Source: CAYORM01 sp964406375 (GTDB lineage Bacteria > Pseudomonadota > Alphaproteobacteria > DSM-16000 > Inquilinaceae). Taken from it: a stretch of DNA of 64,000 nucleotides. The stretch covers positions 1-64,000 of the forward strand of contig CAYORM010000006.1 in NCBI GenBank assembly GCA_964406375.1. Reading direction: 5' to 3'. The position numbers and the translations under genes were made by a program. This document shows positions 44,489-53,076 of the stretch, piece by piece. The notes beneath the pieces were generated by a model. It searched no databases, was not told the DNA's origin, and was given only the letters and a program-made list of their open reading frames with translations. Positions within the stretch are counted from its first letter, which is position 1; the number at the start of each line of letters is the position of its first letter.

Positions 44489-46094
44489 AGGCGTCACTCA
44501 GATGGTCGGTGGGCCGCCGCAGATCGCGCAGGATCTCCTTCGCGGCGTTGCGTCCCGGGGCGCCCATCACCCCGCCGCCCGGATGGGTGGACGAGCCGCA
44601 CATGTAAAGGCCGCGGATCGGCGAGCGGTACTGCGCATAGCCGGGCACCGGTCGGTTGAACAGCAGCTGGTCGAAGGTCAGCTCACCTTGGAAGATGTTG
44701 CCCTCCGTCAGCCCGACCTCGGCCTCGAGCTCGCGCGGCGTGCGCACTTCCATGTGCAGGATCAACTCACGGAAACCGGGGGCGTACTCGGCGATCTGAT
44801 CGACCACGGTGCGGGCGAAGCCGTCGCGATCCGCATCCGTCCAGGGCCGACCCTCGACGAGCGGCGGGCAGTACTGGACGAAGCAGCTCATGAAATGCTT
44901 GCCCGGCGGCGTGAGCGTCGGGTCGGTCGCCGACGGGATCATCATGTCCAGGACCGGATCGGCCGACCACCGCCCGGCCTTCCAGTCGTCATAGGCGCGC
45001 TCCATCCGCTCGATGCTGTCGGTGAAATGGAGATCGCCGCGGATGCAGGGCGAATCCTCCGGCAGTGCCGGGAAACGCGGCAGCGCGTCGAGCGCGATGT
45101 TCACCTTGCCGGAGGAGCCGCGGATCTTGAAGGTCCGCACCCGCTTCAGGAAGGATTCGGGCAGATGGCGGGCCTCGACCATGCCGAGGAAGGTCCGCTT
45201 CACATCGGCATTGGAGACGACGAGCCGGCCGCGCAGCTCCTCGCCGCCCGCCAGCACCACGCCGGTCGCCCGCCCGCCTTCGACGAGCACATGCTCGACC
45301 GCGGCGCCGGTGCGGATCGTGCCGCCCGCCGCTTCGAAGGAGGCCGCGAGCGCCGCGGTGATCGCCCCCATGCCGCCGCGGGCATAGCCCCAGGCGCCGA
45401 CCGAACCATCGACCTCGCCCATGTAATGGTGCAGCAGCACATAGGCGCTGCCCGGCGACATCGGCCCGAGCGCCGTGCCGATAATGCCGGAGATGGCGAG
45501 CGAGGCCTTGATCACCTCATTCTCGAAATAGCAGTCGAGGAATTCGGCGATCGACATCGTCCAGAATCGGATCGTGTCGGCCATCTCGGCAGCGGTCAGG
45601 TCGTGAAAGCGGCGCCCGAGATGGAGCAGCTCGGCGACATCGCGCGGCCGGAAGCGCAGCGGGTCGGGCGCGGTGCGCAGCAGCAGCGGCTGGATGAAGC
45701 GGCATTGCCGCGTGACATCACGGGCGTAGCGCTCATAGGCCTCGGCATCACGCCGCGAGAAGCGCGCGAACTCCCGCCGATGGGCGTCGTGGTCGCGATA
45801 GGCGGCGAGATAGTCGCCACCTCGCGTCAGCACGGCGCCGCCGTCATAGGCGATGATCTGCAGCCCGTGGCGCGGCAGGTCGAGGTCGCGGATGATCTCG
45901 GGCCGCAGCAGGCTGCAGACATAGGAACAGTTGGAATAGACGAACCCCGGATGGAGCGACCGGCTGGTGGCCGCGCCGCCAACCCAGGGATTGCGCTCGA
46001 CCACCAGCACATCGAGCCCGGCGCGCTGCAGGTAGCAGGCCGCCACCAGCCCATTATGCCCCGCGCCGATCACGACCGCATCGAAGGTCTTCAT
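44475..46094 (-). CDS. PYROXD2/phytoene-dehydrogenase-like flavoprotein 2
   Basis: 539 residues. AVVIGAGHNGLVAACYLQRAGLDVLVVERNPWVGG and the C-terminal GLYMCGSSTHPGGGVMGAPGRNAAKEIL match flavoprotein 1, so the two are tandem paralogues. It keeps GGMGAITAALAASFEAAGGTIRTGA in the middle. The pair may form a heterodimer or act on successive methylated amines. It is the first gene of the operon, 60 bases below the BetI-like operator. Confidence 0.85.
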   Translation of the reverse strand: MKTFDAVVIGAGHNGLVAACYLQRAGLDVLVVERNPWVGGAATSRSLHPGFVYSNCSYVCSLLRPEIIRDLDLPRHGLQIIAYDGGAVLTRGGDYLAAYRDHDAHRREFARFSRRDAEAYERYARDVTRQCRFIQPLLLRTAPDPLRFRPRDVAELLHLGRRFHDLTAAEMADTIRFWTMSIAEFLDCYFENEVIKASLAISGIIGTALGPMSPGSAYVLLHHYMGEVDGSVGAWGYARGGMGAITAALAASFEAAGGTIRTGAAVEHVLVEGGRATGVVLAGGEELRGRLVVSNADVKRTFLGMVEARHLPESFLKRVRTFKIRGSSGKVNIALDALPRFPALPEDSPCIRGDLHFTDSIERMERAYDDWKAGRWSADPVLDMMIPSATDPTLTPPGKHFMSCFVQYCPPLVEGRPWTDADRDGFARTVVDQIAEYAPGFRELILHMEVRTPRELEAEVGLTEGNIFQGELTFDQLLFNRPVPGYAQYRSPIRGLYMCGSSTHPGGGVMGAPGRNAAKEILRDLRRPTDHLSDAYAVL

Positions 46095-46153
46095 CCGCGC
46101 CCCCTCACCCGCCGATTCGATCGCATGTCCCGGCCTCGCCTGTCCAGCCGTAT

Positions 46154-46167
46154 TGAATGATCATTCA
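46154..46167. promoter_or_regulatory. BetI-like operator P1
   Basis: TGAATGATCATTCA is a perfect palindrome, extended as TTGAATGATCATTCAGC. It lies between the leftward catabolic operon (60 bases) and the rightward TetR-type gene. The remaining bases 46168-46405 hold no recognisable gene. Two close copies occur at 51548 and 54327. Confidence 0.75.
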
Positions 46168-46405
46168 GCAAAAATCTTGTGATGGCGGCCGGGCCGGGCT
46201 AGGCTTGCCCAAACGGCGGAGGACGGAGTTCCGGTGCCGGACGAGCCAGGCACGGCGGAAGCGGGGACGGGGCGGCAGCGGACCGCCGCCGGGAGCCCCG
46301 AGGCGCGCCGCCTCGACGCGCCGGCGCAGACCCCGGCACCGCGCCGCGCACGGGTCCGGAGATCGACGCAGATCGGCCTTGATTCCGGCTCGCAGCGGCC
46401 TACGC

Positions 46406-47236
46406 ATGAGGCTGGACGGGCCACCCGCGAGCGGGGACCCGCGAGGCGCCCCGACCGAGGTTCCGTTGACCCGCGCATCATCGGCTTCCAAGACCCCGAC
46501 CTCGTCCGCCAGCCCCCCGGGCGGCCCCTCAGCCGCACCGGCAACCGCCCGGACGGCGCGGGCGCAACGGGAGGAGGGCACCAAGGGCCGCAAGGCATCC
46601 AAGGCGGTGCGCCGCCAGCAGCTCATCGAGGCGACGATCGATTCGCTCGCCACGCGCGGCTTCTCCGGCACCACGATGGCCGATGTGACCGACGGCGCCG
46701 GCCTGTCCCGCGGCATCGTCAATTTCCATTTCGACAGCAAGGAGACCCTGCTGGTCGAGACGCTGCGCTCGCTGGCCGACGAGTACAGCGCGCATTGGCG
46801 CAATGCGCTGGCGCGGGCACGGCCCGATCCGGCCTCGCGGCTGTGGGCGCTGGTCGCCGCGGATTTCGACCGCCAGATCTGCAATCGTCGCAAGCTGGCC
46901 GCCTGGTGCGCCTTCTGGGGCGAGGCCAAGTCGCGACCGACCTACAAGGCGCTGTGTTCCGCACGCGACGCCATCTATCAGGACACGATCATCGAGCTCT
47001 GTCAGGCGCTGGTGGACGAGGGGGGCTACGCGCTCGACCCGAAATCCGTCGCGGTCGGACTCGACGCGATGCTCGAAGGGTTGTGGCTGCGGCTGCTGCT
47101 CGACGGCCGCGGCATGGGGCGCGAACAGGGCCATGCCACTGTCATCCAGTATCTCGTCGCGCTGTTCCCGGCGCATTTTACCGCCGCGGGACCGGTCCCC
47201 CGGACCGCCGCGACCGCGCCGCCATCGCGGGGATGA
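46406..47236 (+). CDS. TetR-family regulator, BetI-like
   Basis: 276 residues from ATG 46406. The HTH is KAVRRQQLIEATIDSLATRGFSGTTMADVTDGAGLSRGIVNFHF (about residues 67-110). The C-terminal part KLAAWCAFWGEAKSRPTYKALCSARDAIYQD matches the BetI ligand domain. The first 60 residues are disordered and the true start is uncertain; TTG 46466 has GAGG 5 bases upstream and would give 256 residues. By analogy with BetI it should repress when its amine ligand is absent. Probably controls the three TGAAYGNNCRTTCA sites. Confidence 0.85.
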   Translation: MRLDGPPASGDPRGAPTEVPLTRASSASKTPTSSASPPGGPSAAPATARTARAQREEGTKGRKASKAVRRQQLIEATIDSLATRGFSGTTMADVTDGAGLSRGIVNFHFDSKETLLVETLRSLADEYSAHWRNALARARPDPASRLWALVAADFDRQICNRRKLAAWCAFWGEAKSRPTYKALCSARDAIYQDTIIELCQALVDEGGYALDPKSVAVGLDAMLEGLWLRLLLDGRGMGREQGHATVIQYLVALFPAHFTAAGPVPRTAATAPPSRG

Positions 47237-47361
47237 CGGCGTGAGCGGTCGCGCGGATCGCCCCGACCGGGACCGGGGCGGGCGGGGCCTCGGCAGGGCG
47301 ACGGAAAGACACCCGCGGGCGGGCGGCCGCTGCGGTTCGGCGCACAAGTGAGGAGGGGGAG

Positions 47362-48453
47362 ATGACGACACATACCCGGCGGCGATACGTGACGGGCGCC
47401 GCGAGCATCACCTGCGCATTGGCCGCGGTGGCCTGGCTCGCGCCCGCCCCGGCCTCGGCGGACGATCCCGCCCTGACCGTCTTCGACTGGGCGGGCTATG
47501 AGGACCCGTCCTTCCACCCGGCCTATGTCGAGGCGCATGGCGCCTCGCCGACCTTCGCCTTCTTCGGCGATGAGGAAGAGGCGTTCCAGAAGATCCGTGC
47601 CGGCTTCCGCGCCGATCTCGCGCATCCCTGCTCCCAGAGCGTGGTGAAATGGCGCGATGCGGGGCTTCTGCGGCCGATCGACACCGGCCGCATCGAGGCC
47701 TGGGACGACATCATCCCCGGATTGCGCGACCTGGAAGGCTTCGCGTCCGAAGGCGAGCAGTGGTTCGTGCCCTTCGAATGGGGCAATACAGGCCTCATCT
47801 ACCGCACCGATGTGGTCGATGCGGCGGCCCTCTCCTCGCTGCGGGTGCTGGCCGATCCCGCCTATGCCGGCCGCGTCTCGTTGCCCGACAATGTCGACGA
47901 TGCCTTTGCGCTCGGCGCCCTCGTCGTCGGGGTGCGTGACTGGACGCAGATGACGGATGCCGAATTCCAGGCCGCCGCCGCCTTCCTGCGCGAGGTGGCG
48001 CCGAATGTGCGGATGTACTGGACTGACAACACCGAGCTGGCGCAGGCGATGGCGACCGGCGAGATCGTGCTGGCCTGGGGCTGGAACGAGACCCCGACCC
48101 ATCTGCAGGCGGACGGCTATCCCGTCGCGATGCACAAGAACACCGAGGAGGGCATCTTCACCTGGGTGTGCGGCTATGTCCTGCTCGCCGGCGGGGCAGG
48201 GTCCGAGGACCGGGCCTATGACTATCTCAACGCCGTGCTCGCGGTGGAGTCGGGCCACTTCCTCCTGGACGCGTGGGGCTATGGCCACGCCAATGCGGAG
48301 GCGATCGCCACCGCCGACCCGACGGTCGTCGAGGCCAGCGGCTTCGCCGATTTCGAGCAGTTCACCGACCGCACCCTGTTCGCGGCGCCGCTGCCGGAGG
48401 CGCTGCGTCAGCGGATGATCAGCGAGTTCGAACGGATCAAGGCGGGGTTCTGA
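47362..48453 (+). CDS. Spermidine/putrescine-type ABC binding protein
   Basis: 363 residues, PotD type. Signal peptide ends APASADD (about residue 33). LTVFDWAGYEDPSFHPAYVEAHGASPTFAFFGDEEEAFQKIRAGFRADLAHPC is the usual start. WFVPFEWGNTGLIYRTD and YWTDNTELAQAMATGEIVLAWGWN follow. A very strong ribosome site (AGGAGGGGG) precedes ATG 47362. Trp- and Tyr-rich pockets in this family can bind polyamines or quaternary amines. It lies after the TetR gene and faces its ATPase and permease genes. Confidence 0.9.
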   Translation: MTTHTRRRYVTGAASITCALAAVAWLAPAPASADDPALTVFDWAGYEDPSFHPAYVEAHGASPTFAFFGDEEEAFQKIRAGFRADLAHPCSQSVVKWRDAGLLRPIDTGRIEAWDDIIPGLRDLEGFASEGEQWFVPFEWGNTGLIYRTDVVDAAALSSLRVLADPAYAGRVSLPDNVDDAFALGALVVGVRDWTQMTDAEFQAAAAFLREVAPNVRMYWTDNTELAQAMATGEIVLAWGWNETPTHLQADGYPVAMHKNTEEGIFTWVCGYVLLAGGAGSEDRAYDYLNAVLAVESGHFLLDAWGYGHANAEAIATADPTVVEASGFADFEQFTDRTLFAAPLPEALRQRMISEFERIKAGF

Positions 48454-48463
48454 ACCCGGCGGC

Positions 48464-49552
48464 TCAGACCAGCGGGATCAGCGCATCGACGTCCCAGCCG
48501 ATGCGCACGCCCGCCCCCGGGGCGAAGGCCGGCCGGCCGGTATTGGTGACCGCGACCGTCAGCCGCTCCTCCTGTCCCGGGATTCTGACCTCGTAATGGG
48601 TGACCTCGCCGAAATAGGTCGCCTCCTCGATCGCGCCCTGCATCGCCGGTTCCGGCCCCGGGCCGTCTGCCTCATCCCCGAACAGCCGCAGCCGCTCCGG
48701 CCGGACGCCGAGCACGATCTCGCGCGCGCCACCGAAACCGGCCGGCAGCGGGGTCTCGATCCGACCGATCCCGGCGGCGTCGAGCTCGAGCGTCGCAGCG
48801 GCGGTCCGAAGGACCCGGGCCCGAATGAAGTTCATGCCGCCTATGAAATGCGCGACGCGGCGGCTCGCCGGCCGCTCATAGATCTCGCGCGGCGTCGCCA
48901 CCTGCTCGATCAGCCCGTCGAACATCACCGCCATGCGGTCCGACATGGCGAGCGCCTCGTACTGGTCGTGGGTGACGAGGATGAAGGTGATGCCGACCGC
49001 CCGCTGCAGGCGCCGCAGCTCGCCCTGCATCTGCTCACGCAGCTTCTTGTCGAGTGCCGAGAGCGGCTCGTCGAGCAGCAGCACCTTGGGTCGCAGCACC
49101 AGGGCGCGGGCGAGCGCCACCCGCTGCCGCTGCCCGCCCGAGAGCTCATGCGGCCGCCGTCGTCCGAGGCCCGACAGCCCGACCATCGCCAGCGCCTCCT
49201 CCACCCGTGCCCGTCGGCTGGCGGCATCGAGCTTCAGCCGGCGCAGCCCGTAGGCGACGTTCTGCGCGACGTCGAGATGCGGGAAGATCGCATAGTTCTG
49301 GAAGACCATATTGGTCGGCCGGCGGTTGGCCGGCACGCCGCGCATCGAGACGCCGTCAATGCGGATATCGCCCTCCGAGGGCTCGTCGAACCCGGCGATC
49401 AGCCGCAGCAGCGTGGTCTTGCCGCAGCCAGACGGGCCGAGCAGTGAGAAGAACTCTCCGGTCCTGATCGCGAGATCGACGCCGCCGAGGGCGACGAAGC
49501 CAGCATAGCGCCTGGTGACGCCGCAGGCCTCGATGATCGGTCGGTCGGTCAC
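48464..49552 (-). CDS. Spermidine/putrescine-type ABC ATPase
   Basis: 362 residues, PotA type. Walker A GPSGCGKTT, Q-loop MVFQNYAIFPHLDVAQNVAYGL, signature LSGGQRQRVALARAL and Walker B KVLLLDEPLSALDKKLR are intact. A C-terminal regulatory domain (TOBE type) follows from about 280. GTG 49552 is the start, and the frame continues upstream only into non-homologous sequence. The stop is 10 bases from the convergent binding-protein gene. Confidence 0.92.
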   Translation of the reverse strand: MTDRPIIEACGVTRRYAGFVALGGVDLAIRTGEFFSLLGPSGCGKTTLLRLIAGFDEPSEGDIRIDGVSMRGVPANRRPTNMVFQNYAIFPHLDVAQNVAYGLRRLKLDAASRRARVEEALAMVGLSGLGRRRPHELSGGQRQRVALARALVLRPKVLLLDEPLSALDKKLREQMQGELRRLQRAVGITFILVTHDQYEALAMSDRMAVMFDGLIEQVATPREIYERPASRRVAHFIGGMNFIRARVLRTAAATLELDAAGIGRIETPLPAGFGGAREIVLGVRPERLRLFGDEADGPGPEPAMQGAIEEATYFGEVTHYEVRIPGQEERLTVAVTNTGRPAFAPGAGVRIGWDVDALIPLV

Positions 49553-49565
49553 GACGGGCCTCCGC

Positions 49566-50411
49566 TCACAGGATGTCGTCCGAAGGTGTCCGCCGGCGGC
49601 CGAGACGCCGCAGCGCCTGCGCGGCCGCGAGCAACAGGAAGGAAGCGGCGAGCAAGATCGTGCCCAGCGCCAGCACATTGGGGAGCTGCGCCGCGAAGCG
49701 GAGCTGGCCCCAGATGTAGATCGGGATCGTCGGCTCGGTGCCGGTCAGGAAGAAGGCGACGATGAACTCGTCGAGCGAGATCGTGAAGGTGACGAGCAGG
49801 CTGGCCGCGAGGCCGGGCGCTACGATCGGCAGCGTCACCCGGAAGAAGGTGCCGAGCGGCGATTCGCCGAGATCGGCCGATGCCTCCTCGAGGCTGCGAT
49901 CGAAGCCCTCGAAGCTCGACATCATGATCGCCATGGCGAAGGGGATGCACAGCAGGACGTGCCCGACCACCACGCTCGACAATGACAGATTGAGCCCGAG
50001 CTGGATCAGCGCGACGAGCAGCCCGACCGCGACGACGATGTCGGGCAGGACCAGCGGCACCATCACGAAGCCGGTGGCGAGACGGCGGCCGGGGAAGCGG
50101 TAGCGGGTGACCGCGCGCGCGCCGAGTGTCCCGAGGATCGTGCTGATCACGGCGGTGGCGAGGCCGACCTCGAGGCTGTTCCACACCGCCTGATGCAGCG
50201 CATCCACCCCGGCCAGCCGCTCGTACCAGCGGGTTGTGAAGCCCTGCAGCGGGAAGGCGACGACCGAGCTGTCGTTGAAGGAGAACAGCGGCAGCAGGAA
50301 CACCGGCAGGTAGAGGAAGCCGATGTAAAGGAGCGTGTAAAGGGTGAGGCCGAGCGGCAGGCCGCGGCGACGGCCGCTCCCCTTTCGCGCCGGCTGCGGC
50401 GCGACCGTCAC
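49566..50411 (-). CDS. Spermidine/putrescine-type ABC permease (PotC-like)
   Basis: 281 residues with about six membrane helices. The EAA loop is FEGFDRSLEEASADLGESPLGTFFRVTLPIVAPGLAAS. VTFTISLDEFIVAFFLTGTE is the PotC mark. GTG 50411 overlaps the stop of the other permease gene (GTGA). Confidence 0.92.
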   Translation of the reverse strand: MTVAPQPARKGSGRRRGLPLGLTLYTLLYIGFLYLPVFLLPLFSFNDSSVVAFPLQGFTTRWYERLAGVDALHQAVWNSLEVGLATAVISTILGTLGARAVTRYRFPGRRLATGFVMVPLVLPDIVVAVGLLVALIQLGLNLSLSSVVVGHVLLCIPFAMAIMMSSFEGFDRSLEEASADLGESPLGTFFRVTLPIVAPGLAASLLVTFTISLDEFIVAFFLTGTEPTIPIYIWGQLRFAAQLPNVLALGTILLAASFLLLAAAQALRRLGRRRTPSDDIL

Positions 50412-51325
50412 CGGACGAGCCTCGCGCCGAGCCGCAGCACGCCGATCAGCAGCAGGGTCGCTGCCGAGACGATGGCCACCGCCGATACGGCGAGCGCCGC
50501 GCCCGAGGGCCAGTCATTGCCGCGGCCGAACTGCACCTGGATCATGTTCGCGATCATCGCCCCGTCCGGCCCGCCGACCAGCTTCGGCGTGATGTAGTCG
50601 CCGACGGTCGGGATGAAGATGACAACCGCGGCGCCGATCACCCCCGGCAGCGAGAGCGGCAGCGTCACCCGGAGGAACCGCCGGACCGGCCCGTCGCCGA
50701 GATCGGTCGCCGCCTCGAGCAGCGAACCGTCGATCTTCCGGAGCGACACGTAGATCGGGAGGATCGCGAAGGCGGCCCAGGCATGGGTCAGCGTCAGTAC
50801 CACCGCATTGACGTTGTAGAGCAGGAAGTCCAGCGGCGCCGCGATGAGGCCGAGGGCGAGGAGGCCGGAGTTCAGCACGCCCTCATAGCCGAGGATCACC
50901 TTCCAGGCGAAGACGCGCAGCAGATAGCTGGTCCAGAACGGGATCGTCACCAGGAACAGCCAGAGGCCGCGGCGCTGCCCGCCATGGAAGGCGATGTAAT
51001 AGGCGATGGGATAGGCCATCGCCACGGTCAGCACCGTCGTCACCGCCGAGACCGCCAGCGACCGCAGCATCAGCGTGCGATAGAGCGGATCGGTCCACAC
51101 CTCGACGTAGCGGTCGAGGGTGAAGCGCGTGTCGATGTCGAGGTAGTTCTGGGTCCAGAAGGAGTGCGCCAGGACCGACAGCAGCGGCACCGCGAGCAGT
51201 GCCACCGTGAACAGGAAGGTCGGCGCGAGAAGCAGTATGCCGGTCCGCGCCGACCGGCCGGATCGTGCGCCATCCGCCGCTGGACGCGCCGCGCGGGCTC
51301 CGCCCTGCGCCGCTATCGTTGCCAT
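50408..51325 (-). CDS. Spermidine/putrescine-type ABC permease (PotB-like)
   Basis: 305 residues. LRKIDGSLLEAATDLGDGPVRRFLRVTLPLSLPGVIGA is the EAA loop, and FIPTVGDYITPKLVGGPDGAMIANMIQVQF is the PotB mark. ATG 51325 is taken; GTG 51358 is also possible. It is the first gene of the permease-ATPase operon, 223 bases from operator P2. Confidence 0.92.
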   Translation of the reverse strand: MATIAAQGGARAARPAADGARSGRSARTGILLLAPTFLFTVALLAVPLLSVLAHSFWTQNYLDIDTRFTLDRYVEVWTDPLYRTLMLRSLAVSAVTTVLTVAMAYPIAYYIAFHGGQRRGLWLFLVTIPFWTSYLLRVFAWKVILGYEGVLNSGLLALGLIAAPLDFLLYNVNAVVLTLTHAWAAFAILPIYVSLRKIDGSLLEAATDLGDGPVRRFLRVTLPLSLPGVIGAAVVIFIPTVGDYITPKLVGGPDGAMIANMIQVQFGRGNDWPSGAALAVSAVAIVSAATLLLIGVLRLGARLVR

Positions 51326-51547
51326 CCTCGTCCCCGGCACGGGCGCCTGCCGCAGCACGCGCTCCCCCGCCCTCCCCCGCTCGCAGGCATTGGCCCTCCG
51401 CCACCGTCACCGCACCCCGCCATCGATCCAGCACCAGGCACCGCCCGAAAGCAATACCGATCGTGCCGGATCGTGTTCTGGCATACTCCCGCCGAGGAGT
51501 AGGCGATATCATTCTGTTTTCAAGTGGTTTTCGTAGATATTGCTGAT

Positions 51548-51561
51548 TGAACGTGCATTCA
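51548..51561. promoter_or_regulatory. BetI-like operator P2
   Basis: TGAACGTGCATTCA is an imperfect copy of the TGAAYGNNCRTTCA palindrome in an AT-rich patch. It lies 55 bases upstream of the aminotransferase gene. It also sits between this gene and the divergent permease operon. Confidence 0.65.
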
Positions 51562-51615
51562 GTAGAGTTTGCGCGTTCTGCGTGTGCATCACCGGGCGGC
51601 CGACGGAGAAGACGG

Positions 51616-53067
51616 ATGACGCGACCTCTCGAAACCCCGCGCGGCCCGGATTACGGCGCGGCCCAGCCCGCAGGGCCGGCAACGGCCGGTCTGAACACGC
51701 CCGACATTGCCACGATGGCGCGCCGGCACCTCATCCAGCCCTGGCCCTCGACGGACGAGATCGGCGACGATCTGCGCACGATCATGACCGCCGCGGACGG
51801 CATCTACGTCTATGACGAGGCCGGCAACCGGCTGATCGACGGCCCGGCCGGCATGTGGTGCGTCAATATCGGCCATCGGCGGCGCGAGATGGCGGACGCC
51901 ATCGCCGAGCAGATCACCAGCCTGACTTATTGTTCGCCCTGGTATTCGACATCGGGGCCGGCGGCCTTGCTCGCCGCCCGCATCGCAGCGGCGGCCCCGG
52001 GCGATCTCGACCACGTCTTCTTCACCACCGGCGGGTCGACCGCTGTCGAAACGGCGGTGCGCTTCACCCAGTTCTACAACAACGTCCTCGGCCGGCCCGG
52101 CAAGAAGCTGATCCTCAGCCGGCGCGACGCCTATCACGGCAGCACGCTGGTGACGGCGGCGCTGGGCGGAAGGCCGCGCTCGGGCGACTGGTCTGATCCG
52201 ATGCCCGGCCTCGTCTCGATGCTCTCCTCGCCCAAGCCGTTCGGGCGGGCGAAAGGGCTGTCGCTGGAGGCGTTCTGCGACGCGCTGGTCGCCGAGTTCG
52301 AGACCCGCGTCGCCACCATCGGTGCCGACCGCATTGCCGCCTTCATCGCCGAGCCGGTGATGGCCTCGGGCGGCGTGATCGTCCCGCCGGAGGGCTATCT
52401 GCCCCGCATCCGCGCGCTGTGCCGGCAGCACGACATCCTGTTCATCGCCGATGAGGTGGTGACCGCCTTCGGCCGGCTCGGCCACATCTTCGCCTCCGAG
52501 GCCGTCTTCGGCGTGGTGCCCGACATCCTGTGCTTCGCCAAGGGCGTCACCTCCGGCTATGTGCCGCTCGGCGGCGCGGTCTTCTCCGCCGCGCTGTTCG
52601 ACCGGCTGAAGGCGGAGGGACGGGCGGCCATGTTCGCCCATGGCTTCACCTGCTCGAGCCATCCGGTCGCCTGTGCCGCGGCGCTGTGCAATTGGGATAT
52701 CCTCGAGCGCGAGGGGATCCTCGACCACGTCCGGGCGCTCGCCCCCTATTTCCTCGACCGGTTGCGGGAACTGGAAGCACTGCCGCTGGTCGGCGAGGTG
52801 CGCGGTGCGGGGCTGATGGCCTGCGTCGAATGCGTCGCCGACACGCAGCGGCCGGGCTCCTACGACGTCGATCTCGACATCGGCCGCCGCATCGACCGGC
52901 ACGCCCAGCGCCTCGGCCTGCTGGTGCGCCCCTTGATCAACATGTGCGTGATCTCGCCGCCGCTCATCATCGGCCGCGAGGATGTCGATCGCATCGTGGA
53001 CATCCTCGGCCAGGCGATCCGCCTGACCCAGGAGGAGCTGCGGCACGAGGGCGTCTGGAACGGCTGA
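51616..53067 (+). CDS. Class III aminotransferase
   Basis: 483 residues, PLP fold type I. GMWCVNIGHRRREMADAIAEQ, FFTTGGSTAVETAVRFTQFY and DAYHGSTLVTAALGG bind PLP and substrate. FIADEVVTAFGR is the PLP ring partner, and the Schiff-base Lys is in ILCFAKGVTSGYVPLGG. Class III enzymes transaminate amino groups distant from a carboxylate, such as omega-amino acids and polyamines. With the amine transporter and the betaine operon nearby, it probably removes an amino group from a methylated diamine or amino acid; substrate not readable. Confidence 0.88.
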   Translation: MTRPLETPRGPDYGAAQPAGPATAGLNTPDIATMARRHLIQPWPSTDEIGDDLRTIMTAADGIYVYDEAGNRLIDGPAGMWCVNIGHRRREMADAIAEQITSLTYCSPWYSTSGPAALLAARIAAAAPGDLDHVFFTTGGSTAVETAVRFTQFYNNVLGRPGKKLILSRRDAYHGSTLVTAALGGRPRSGDWSDPMPGLVSMLSSPKPFGRAKGLSLEAFCDALVAEFETRVATIGADRIAAFIAEPVMASGGVIVPPEGYLPRIRALCRQHDILFIADEVVTAFGRLGHIFASEAVFGVVPDILCFAKGVTSGYVPLGGAVFSAALFDRLKAEGRAAMFAHGFTCSSHPVACAAALCNWDILEREGILDHVRALAPYFLDRLRELEALPLVGEVRGAGLMACVECVADTQRPGSYDVDLDIGRRIDRHAQRLGLLVRPLINMCVISPPLIIGREDVDRIVDILGQAIRLTQEELRHEGVWNG

Positions 53068-53076
53068 GCCGCCGCC

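Noticed and set aside
42932..46094. Carotenoid biosynthesis (phytoene desaturase) locus
   Set aside because: The two flavoproteins resemble phytoene desaturases only generally; no crtB, crtE or other carotenoid gene is near.
46234..47244. 336-codon plus-strand frame overlapping the TetR gene in another frame
   Set aside because: The TetR HTH and BetI domain are in the other frame; this one has no motif.
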